In this document: positions 57,806-64,000 of the stretch, in pieces
Position numbering within the stretch: position 1 is the stretch's first letter
Layout of the letters: each line of letters starts with the position of its first letter
Assembly (NCBI GenBank): GCA_965199875.1
Contig: OZ241346.1
Span: 868,001 to 932,000 of the forward strand
Origin: VXYL01 sp965199875
GTDB taxonomy: Bacteria; Pseudomonadota; Gammaproteobacteria; Pseudomonadales; Azotimanducaceae
Reading direction: 5' to 3'
DNA length: 64,000 nt
Translations under genes and position numbers: made by a program
The notes under the pieces: model-generated
Database searches by the model: none
Told to the model about the DNA's origin: nothing
Seen by the model: only the letters and a program-made list of their open reading frames with translations

Positions 57806-58875
57806 TGGCGCCTCTCGAAGTCGATGCGGGGGTCCACGAAGGTGTACACCAGGTCGCCGATCAGCTGCATCACCAGGCCGATCAGCGTAAAGCAGAACAG
57901 CGTGCCGAAGAACACCGGATAGTCGCGCTTCACCACCGCCTCGTAGCCGAGCCTGCCGATGCCGTCCAGCGAGAAGATCACCTCGATCAGCAGCGCCGCG
58001 GTGAACAGCAGGCCCACGAAGGCCGCCGGAAAGCCGGCGATGACGATCAGCATGGCGTTGCGGAACACGTGCCCGAACAGCACCCGGCCCTGGGTCAGCC
58101 CCTTGGCCCGGGCGGTGAGCACGAACTGCTTGTTGATCTCCTCCAGAAAGCTGTTCTTGGTGAGCATGGTCAGCGTTGCGAAGCCGCCGATGGTCATGGC
58201 GGTGAGCGGCAGCGCCAGGTGCCAGAAGTAGTCCGCCAGCTGGCCGAACAGCGACAGCTCGGCGAAGTTGTCGGACACCAGGCCGCGCATGGGGAACCAG
58301 TCCAGATAGGAGCCGCCGGCGAAGAAGACGATCAGCAGCACCGCGAACAGGAAGCCGGGGATGGCGTAGGCGGTGAACACCACGGCGCTGGTCCACACGT
58401 CGAAGCGCTGCCCGTCGCGCACCGCCTTGGCGACGCCGAGCGGAATGGAGATGCTGTAGATGAGCAGCAGCGACCACAGCCCCAGCGACACCGACACCGG
58501 CAGCGCTTCCAGTACCAGATCCAGCACGGCGCGGTTCTGGAAGTAGCTGTCGCCGAAGTCCAGCTGCATGTAGCTCCAGATCATCCGCGCGAAGCGTTCG
58601 TGCGCCGGCTTGTCGAAGCCGAACTCCTTCTCCAGCCGCGCCACGAACTCCGGGTCCAGCCCTTCGCTGCCGGTATAGCCGGTTTGCGTGGACGGCCCCA
58701 TGCTGGCCGCGGACGATACCGACGCGGTGGTGGAGACGCCGAGGCCCGAGGCGGTGATGATGGCCTGCTCCACCGGCCCGCCCGGCGCGAACTGGACGAT
58801 GACGAAGTTGATGACCATGATGCCGAACAAGGTCGGCACGATCAGCAGCAGGCGGCGCAGCAGGTAGCGGGCCAT
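57802..58875 (-). CDS. yejB: ABC transporter permease YejB
   Basis: 357 residues. Starts MARYLLRRLLLIVPTLFGIM, the standard DppB/YejB opening. It has the long periplasmic loop with the GPSTQTGYTGSEGLDPEFVA stretch, and the EAA loop LTARAKGLTQGRVLFGHVFR. The gene begins three bases after the yejA stop. Forms the channel with YejE. Confidence 0.94.
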   Translation of the reverse strand: MARYLLRRLLLIVPTLFGIMVINFVIVQFAPGGPVEQAIITASGLGVSTTASVSSAASMGPSTQTGYTGSEGLDPEFVARLEKEFGFDKPAHERFARMIWSYMQLDFGDSYFQNRAVLDLVLEALPVSVSLGLWSLLLIYSISIPLGVAKAVRDGQRFDVWTSAVVFTAYAIPGFLFAVLLIVFFAGGSYLDWFPMRGLVSDNFAELSLFGQLADYFWHLALPLTAMTIGGFATLTMLTKNSFLEEINKQFVLTARAKGLTQGRVLFGHVFRNAMLIVIAGFPAAFVGLLFTAALLIEVIFSLDGIGRLGYEAVVKRDYPVFFGTLFCFTLIGLVMQLIGDLVYTFVDPRIDFERRH

Positions 58876-58878
58876 CGG

Positions 58879-60753
58879 TCAGCCGTCCTGCCCGCGGTAG
58901 CGGGCGACGTTGGCGGCGCGCTCTTCGTCGTACCACCAGGTGTCCCAGAACACCTCGCGCTTCAGCGGGCCGGCGAGGGGTGGCCGCCCGAAGCGATCCC
59001 AGAACACCGCGCCGATGCGCGTCTTGGTCATGCCCGGGATGTAGTAGAAGTTCCACAGCAGCACCCGGTCCAGGGCGCGGATGGCCGCGGCGTAGTTTTC
59101 GTAGGTGGTGGCCGCGGTGATGGCTTCGATCAGATGGTCCACCGCCGGATCGCGCATGTTCGGCCAGTTCAGGCTGTAGGCCTGGTCGGCCATGACGCTG
59201 TGGAAGCTCTGGAAGATCAGCAGCGTCGGCGTGTAGCTGGGGCGAAACCAGTGGGCGCCGGCGTCGAAGTCCCCGGAGCGATGGCGGTACAGCCAGTTGG
59301 AGATTTCCGGCGACTTGATCGACGAGGTGATGCCCAGCCGGCGCAGATTGCGCGTGTAGGGGATGAACGAGCCGCCGAGCGCCGGGGACACCGCCAGAAA
59401 GCGCACGTGGAACTCCTCGCCGGTGTCGCCGTGAACCAGCTGGTTGTCCCGCACCACCCAGCCGGCCTCCTTCAGCAGCGCCGCGGCGCGGATGAGATTG
59501 TCGCGGTGCCAGCCGCCGCCGCCGTTGGGCGGCGGCCGGTAGGGTTCGGTGAAGACCCGGGGCGGCACCAGATCGCGGATCGGTTCCAGAAAGGCGAGTT
59601 CGCGCTCGTCCGGCAGCTCGGTGGCGGCCAGTTCCGAACCGTGGAAGTAGCTGGTGGCCAGGCCGAAGAAGTCGTAGCCCTTGCGGTTCAGCCAGACGAA
59701 GTCCGACACCAGCCACAGCGCTTCGCGCACGCGCACGTCCCGGAAGCGGGGCTGGTCCAGGTTCCAGAACACCGGCCACCACAGCCCCCAGGGCTGCTTC
59801 ACCGGCAGCCACTCGCGTTTGAAGACGCCGGCGCGGAAAGCCGGGATGTCGTAGTCGTTCTCCCAGTAGCTGGGCACGTTTTCGACGTGGAAGTCGATGA
59901 CGTCGCCCTTGACGGCTTCCGTCTTCACCCGGTCGTCGCTGAAGTAGTCGAACTTCATCACGTCGAAGTTGAAGCGGCCCTTCATCACCGGCAGGTCCCG
60001 TCCCCAGTAGTCCGGCACCCGCTCCCAGCGTATCCAGCGGCCGACCTGGAAGTCCTTGACGCGGTAGGGCCCGGAGCCGAGCGGCGGTTCGACGGTGGTC
60101 TTGGTGAGGTCCCGGGTCTGCCAGTAGTGCTTGGGGATGATCGGCACCTGGCCGATGCGAATCGGCAGCAGCGCGTCGCCGTGCGACTCCGGCGCGATGC
60201 GAAACAGAATCTCGCGCTCGCCGCGCACCTCGATGGCGTCGATGGGTTGCAGCGGCGTGCTGACGGTGGCGGTGGCCTCGTCGCGGTACATCCGGTAGGT
60301 GTAGGCGACGTCCTCGACGGTGACCGGCCGGCCGTCGTGCCAGCGGGCATGGTCGCGCAGCTTGAAGGCGATCCACGATCCGTCCGGCGCCACCGCCACG
60401 CCTTCCGCCAGACGCCCGTACCAGGTGGCCGGTTCGTCGGCGGCCTCCGTCAGCAGGGAGTCGTGCAGGTAGTTGCCGTGCGGCGCGGCCATGCTCAAGC
60501 CGGCCACCACCTGCGCGGCGCGCAGCGCCGAGGGGTTGAAGGAATCCCAGCTGCCGGTGCCGTGGCGGCGCATGACGCCGCCCTTCGGCGCATTGGGATT
60601 CACGTAGTCGAAGTGCGCGAAGTCCGGCGGATACTTCGGCTCGGCCAAAAAGGCGTAGCCGTGGCGGTAGTCGATGGTCTCGGCTGCGGCGCCGGCGACG
60701 GTCCATGCCATCGCCAGCGCCGCCGCCAGCCTACCCAGTGGACGCGCTTCCAC
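58879..60753 (-). CDS. yejA: ABC transporter substrate-binding protein YejA
   Basis: 624-residue periplasmic solute-binding protein of family 5 (SBP_bac_5). The signal peptide RLAAALAMAWTVAGAAA is cleaved before ETIDY. Family blocks include PNAPKGGVMRRHGTGSWDSF, FKLRDHARWHDGRPVTVEDV and LGSGPYRVKDFQVGR. The GTG at 60753 is chosen because it gives a complete signal. 26 bases follow the TonB receptor gene. Long antisense and same-strand extended frames across it are shadows. Confidence 0.93.
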   Translation of the reverse strand: MEARPLGRLAAALAMAWTVAGAAAETIDYRHGYAFLAEPKYPPDFAHFDYVNPNAPKGGVMRRHGTGSWDSFNPSALRAAQVVAGLSMAAPHGNYLHDSLLTEAADEPATWYGRLAEGVAVAPDGSWIAFKLRDHARWHDGRPVTVEDVAYTYRMYRDEATATVSTPLQPIDAIEVRGEREILFRIAPESHGDALLPIRIGQVPIIPKHYWQTRDLTKTTVEPPLGSGPYRVKDFQVGRWIRWERVPDYWGRDLPVMKGRFNFDVMKFDYFSDDRVKTEAVKGDVIDFHVENVPSYWENDYDIPAFRAGVFKREWLPVKQPWGLWWPVFWNLDQPRFRDVRVREALWLVSDFVWLNRKGYDFFGLATSYFHGSELAATELPDERELAFLEPIRDLVPPRVFTEPYRPPPNGGGGWHRDNLIRAAALLKEAGWVVRDNQLVHGDTGEEFHVRFLAVSPALGGSFIPYTRNLRRLGITSSIKSPEISNWLYRHRSGDFDAGAHWFRPSYTPTLLIFQSFHSVMADQAYSLNWPNMRDPAVDHLIEAITAATTYENYAAAIRALDRVLLWNFYYIPGMTKTRIGAVFWDRFGRPPLAGPLKREVFWDTWWYDEERAANVARYRGQDG

Positions 60754-60779
60754 GTGGGCCGAAAGGCAGCTTGGGCGCT

Positions 60780-63374
60780 CTAGTTGAAGTCCCAGATCGC
60801 CCGCAGGTAGTAGAAGCCGCCGTTGAAGCCGTAGGGCGAGTTCTCTGGATACAGCATGCCCACGTTGTCCTGCGCCCCTTGCGTGGTCTCGTCCGGGTAC
60901 TCGTCGGCGGCGTTCTGGGCGCCCAGCACCACGGTGACGGACTCGTTGATCGTGTACCCGGCTTCCAAGTCCACCATGAAGCGCGCCTCGTAGTCCTTGG
61001 ACCAGCCGGCGACGTCCGCCGGCGCGCCGTAGAACTCGCCGTAGCGGCGCACGCGGAGCAGCCAGCGCCAATCGCCCTGCAGGTGGTTCAGCGTCGCCGA
61101 GAAGCGGTTGCCGGGCAGGGCGCTGCGCAGCAGAAGCACGCGGTCGTCGCCGATGACGTCCGGATTGCGCCGGTCCACGTCGGTATCGCTGCGGTTGGCG
61201 GCGAGGATCAGCGTCGTGTCGCCAGGCCCGAAGTTGAGCGGCGCGGTCACCACCAGGTCGACGCCCCGGGTGGTGGTGTCGAAGTCGTTGGTGAAGAAGC
61301 GCACGGAGGCGAAGCTGGTAGCGTCGTTGACGCCCAGCGCAAGCAACGCGGCGATGTCGTCGTCCGTCAAGGTCAACGTCGAACTCTGCGCGATGCGGTC
61401 TTCCACGGCCACGCTGTAGTAGTCCAAGGTGATGTCGGCGACTTCGTTGCTCCAGACGACGCCAAGGGTGGTGTTCACCGACTCCTCGGGCGTCAACGGC
61501 ACGGCGCCCTTCTGCATGGAGATGGGATTCGTCGGCGGCAGGGTGACGCGGTCTTCCAAGCCGTTGGCGCCGAACACGGTGGAGACGTTGCGCACCGTGG
61601 ACTGGCCCACCGTCGGCGCCCGGAAGCCGGTGTTGTAGGAGCCGCGAACGGCCAGCGCGTCGGACAGCTGGTAGCGCACCGTGAACTTGCCGTCGAAGGT
61701 GTCGCCGAAGTCTTCGTAGTCCTCGAAGCGCATGGCGGCGCCGACCAGCAGCTCGTCGGTCAAGTTCGTCTCGACATCGATGTAGGCCGCGTAGCTGCTG
61801 CGGCTTTCCTCGCCGGCGTGGCGAGGCGGCAAGCCCGGGAAGCCGTTGGAGCCGACGCCGAAGCGCTGTGCGGCGAGGCCGCCGGGCCGATCGTCCACCC
61901 ACCAGGAGTTCATGTCGCCAGCGGAGCGCTCGAAGGTCTCGTTGCGCCACTCGAAGCCGAGCGCCACGTGCAGCGGCGCGGCCATGCCGAGGTCCAAGGG
62001 CTTGGAGAGGTTCACGTCGAACACTTGATCCGCCTGCACGTAGGCCTGGGGGAAATAGGTGGTGGGGATGTTGACGCCTTGTCCGGCCAGCTGCGGATTG
62101 ATGGTGTTGTGCATGAAGTGTTCGACTTCGTTGCGCCCGACCGCGAGGCTCACGTCGTAGAACCAGTCGTTGGCCAGATTGCCGCGCAGGCCGAGGGCCA
62201 GGCTCAAGTCCACCACGTCGCCGCCGAACTGCGGCGTGAAGCCGCCCGGAAAGCGCTCGATGAAGGAGAAGCAGTTTGGATTCGCAGCAACTGCGGCAAT
62301 GGCGGCAGCGTCTGCCACGTTGTCGACCACCGGGATGGCGGGGCAGTTCCCGCTCATGCCGTCGGCGCTCAAGTCCGCCACTTTGACGGTGGGATTGCCG
62401 TCCGCGTCGGCAGGGCCCGCGAACACGCCGCCCCGGGTGTGCGGATTGCGGAAGAAGAAGCCGCCTTCCGCGGTGCGCTGCGCCCAGTTGCCGAAGGCGT
62501 AGAACTCGCTGTTCTCGCCCACGTCGATGCCGAGGTTGGCGAACAGCTTCCAGTCGTCGCGTACTTCCGGCGCACCCCATATCTGCGCCGCCGGCTGGCG
62601 CACGTGGACGTTGCCGGCGTCGATCAGCCCTTGCGCGTCGGTGCGCTGGACGCTGCGGCTGGTCGGGTCCGCCTGGCGGAACTCGCCGCTCAAGTTGACG
62701 AAGCCGGAACCCATCAGCGGCAAGCCGACGTTGCCGGAAACCGTGAAGGCGTCGCCGTCGCCTTCGTAGTGGCGGCCCCAGCGCGCTTCCAGCGAGCCGC
62801 CGGAGTTGTCCTCGCGCAGCACGAAGTTGATGACCCCGGCGATGGCGTCGGAGCCGTACTGCGCCGCGGCGCCGTCGCGCAGCACTTCGACGCGCTCCAA
62901 GGCGATGGCCGGAATGGCGGCGACGTCCGGGCCATGGGAACCGTCGCTGGTGCCGCCGCCCAGCCAGGTGATCACCGAGCCGCGGTGCCGACGCTTGCCG
63001 TTCACCAGCACCAGCGTCGCATCCGACGGCAGGCCGCGCAGACTGGCCGGACGGATCACCGTGGCGGCATCGCTGATCGGCTGCGTGTCGACGTTGTAGG
63101 ACGGCACCAGCGCGGCGAGCAGCGAGTCCATGTCCGCGTCGCCCAGGTTGCGCAGGTCGTCGCTGCCGATCACGTCCACCGGCACCGGCGAATCCGCCGC
63201 CGAGCGGTCTCTTCGGCGCGAGCCGACCACCGTCAGTTCCTCGATCGCCTGCCCATCGGCAGCCGCGGCACCGGCACCTTCCTGGCCAGCCGCGGCAGGC
63301 GCGAAGAAGGCGACGCAGAGGGTGAGACCCGGTGCCAAGCACCGGGCAGCAAGAGCGTTGAAGCTGAGTTTCAT
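60780..63374 (-). CDS. TonB-dependent outer-membrane receptor
   Basis: 864 residues. Signal LAPGLTLCVAFFAPAAAG. The TonB box is probably EELTVVGSRR. The plug domain has ATLVLVNGKRRHRGSV and IPAIALERVEVLRDGAAAQY. The 22-strand barrel includes FRAPTVGQSTVRN and ends AIWDFN with the terminal aromatic residue for BAM recognition. Shares a transcript direction with yejABE, so it may deliver the same ligand to YejA. Ligand unknown. No Fur-like box was clearly seen in the upstream 200 bases. Confidence 0.92.
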   Translation of the reverse strand: MKLSFNALAARCLAPGLTLCVAFFAPAAAGQEGAGAAAADGQAIEELTVVGSRRRDRSAADSPVPVDVIGSDDLRNLGDADMDSLLAALVPSYNVDTQPISDAATVIRPASLRGLPSDATLVLVNGKRRHRGSVITWLGGGTSDGSHGPDVAAIPAIALERVEVLRDGAAAQYGSDAIAGVINFVLREDNSGGSLEARWGRHYEGDGDAFTVSGNVGLPLMGSGFVNLSGEFRQADPTSRSVQRTDAQGLIDAGNVHVRQPAAQIWGAPEVRDDWKLFANLGIDVGENSEFYAFGNWAQRTAEGGFFFRNPHTRGGVFAGPADADGNPTVKVADLSADGMSGNCPAIPVVDNVADAAAIAAVAANPNCFSFIERFPGGFTPQFGGDVVDLSLALGLRGNLANDWFYDVSLAVGRNEVEHFMHNTINPQLAGQGVNIPTTYFPQAYVQADQVFDVNLSKPLDLGMAAPLHVALGFEWRNETFERSAGDMNSWWVDDRPGGLAAQRFGVGSNGFPGLPPRHAGEESRSSYAAYIDVETNLTDELLVGAAMRFEDYEDFGDTFDGKFTVRYQLSDALAVRGSYNTGFRAPTVGQSTVRNVSTVFGANGLEDRVTLPPTNPISMQKGAVPLTPEESVNTTLGVVWSNEVADITLDYYSVAVEDRIAQSSTLTLTDDDIAALLALGVNDATSFASVRFFTNDFDTTTRGVDLVVTAPLNFGPGDTTLILAANRSDTDVDRRNPDVIGDDRVLLLRSALPGNRFSATLNHLQGDWRWLLRVRRYGEFYGAPADVAGWSKDYEARFMVDLEAGYTINESVTVVLGAQNAADEYPDETTQGAQDNVGMLYPENSPYGFNGGFYYLRAIWDFN

Positions 63375-63577
63375 AGCGTACCTAGTTTGTCTGTTGCCCC
63401 GCGAAAAACACCGCAAACACAGCCACATCCCCGCATGGCGACCGCTGGCGTTTTTCGTTATCTGCCGCAAACGAAGGCGACAGGCGCGACTCGCGCGACC
63501 ACAACCATAACCGAAAACGACGCTTTCGCAAAATCGCGGAGATCGCCGGGGTGTGCGGTGCGGTGGAGATCGCCGGC
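63375..63577. promoter_or_regulatory. Upstream region of the TonB-yejABE unit
   Basis: About 200 bases between the TonB receptor start and the Cys-rich gene. It must hold the promoter of the four-gene unit. No convincing -35/-10 pair, dyad or riboswitch was recognised. Confidence 0.3.
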
Positions 63578-64000
63578 CTAGTGCCGACGTGCGGCGGGTA
63601 TTGCACGGTTGCCGTCAGAAGCGGCACCGGCCTGGAGGAGACAGCAGTCTTCGGTGACGCATGACTCGCCGATGGCAGCGCATACCTCGAGCTCGCTCTT
63701 TTGTTGCTCTTCGCAGTTGACCAAGCACTCGTCCTCGGCCGCGCCAGCGAGCCCGGTACATCCGATCAGGCACTCCCTGTTGCGAAACGTCGCTTGGTTG
63801 TCGCACCTCGCCTTGAAGTAGGTTTCCCCGGCCTTCAAGAACGTGCAGGCCCCAAGCTCGCCCTCGCCTTCGCGGAACGGCGCATCGCCGCGGTCGCCAA
63901 TCAGCGCTTCGAGGGCTTGCCGGGACGCTTCCTCTCGATCGCTCGCAGCCTGCGATCGCAGCACCGCCTCGGAGACCGCGTCGCTTTGCTTGTCCGACAT
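63578..64000 (-). CDS. Cys-rich protein of unknown function, reaches the window edge
   Basis: 140 residues with an ATG at the very last base, so the true start may lie outside the window. The N-terminal half is a charged helix (SDREEASRQALEALIGDRGD). The second half has ten cysteines: ACTF, ARCDN, ECLIGC, ECLVNC, EVCAAIGESC, DCC. The spacing C-x3-C repeated twice recalls metal-binding or disulfide-rich proteins. No signal peptide in view and no family recognised. Same strand as the TonB unit. Confidence 0.6.
   Translation of the reverse strand: MSDKQSDAVSEAVLRSQAASDREEASRQALEALIGDRGDAPFREGEGELGACTFLKAGETYFKARCDNQATFRNRECLIGCTGLAGAAEDECLVNCEEQQKSELEVCAAIGESCVTEDCCLLQAGAASDGNRAIPAARRH

Noticed and set aside
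58879..63342. 1,487-codon minus-strand frame across yejA and the TonB receptor region
   Set aside because: Only the part from 60,753 down is YejA; the rest is a high-GC shadow of the TonB receptor gene in another frame.

Overview
The window is a GC-rich bacterial chromosome segment whose gene orders are those of a gammaproteobacterium. Two conserved blocks support this: nnr-tsaE-amiC-mutL-miaA-hfq-hflX-hflK-hflC-purA on the left, and trxB-aat-infA, clpA-clpS, cspD, icd, followed further on by mnmA-purB and aceA, the order seen in Pseudomonas-like genomes. GTG and TTG starts with 4-base gene overlaps are very common. LLM-type flavin/F420 oxidoreductases, a Tat-exported IorAB-like molybdenum enzyme, Uma2-family proteins and an FN3-LRR surface protein suggest a marine or host-associated lineage outside the well-studied genera. 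That last point is inference.

Layout. 1-11,583 is the housekeeping run (cofactor repair, tRNA modification, wall amidase, mismatch repair, Hfq, HflX/K/C, PurA, a Trm112-like protein, FolE2). 11,596-14,104 holds two tandem Uma2 genes plus duplicated upstream DNA, next to ppdK. 16,851-24,579 carries a SRPBCC protein, a PA4642-family protein, trxB, aat, infA, clpA, clpS, cspD and icd.

24,580-38,100 is an accessory island lying between icd and mnmA, genes that are near neighbours in related genomes. It contains a DUF433/DUF5615 toxin-antitoxin relic present twice, a transposase remnant cut by an IS3-family element, two nearly identical IS4-family copies with perfect 9-bp target duplications, hicA and a convergent HicB-like gene, a decayed methyltransferase-like fragment, a frameshifted 1,400-residue FN3/LRR exported protein, and a HigA-type regulator. 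Around the IS4 copies lie visibly AT-rich segments with small plus-strand ORFs and GTGGTTC/GAACCAC inverted repeats. These segments are diverged copies of one another and are the least explained part of the window.

38,147-44,604 returns to core genes: moaC-D-E, mnmA, a purB fused to a GNAT acetyltransferase, a complete higBA pair and aceA. 44,729-56,515 holds a third Uma2-like protein, two LLM oxidoreductases flanking a membrane hydrolase, a probable phosphodiester glycosidase, the IorAB-like pair, a nucleotidyltransferase toxin-like pair, small secreted proteins, a double YjbR protein and a Tat-type aldo/keto reductase. 56,738-63,374 is a minus-strand unit of a TonB receptor followed by yejA-yejB-yejE, which would bring a peptide-like ligand across both membranes. 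No yejF ATPase gene lies in the window. A Cys-rich protein runs to the right edge.

No rRNA, tRNA or CRISPR array was recognised.
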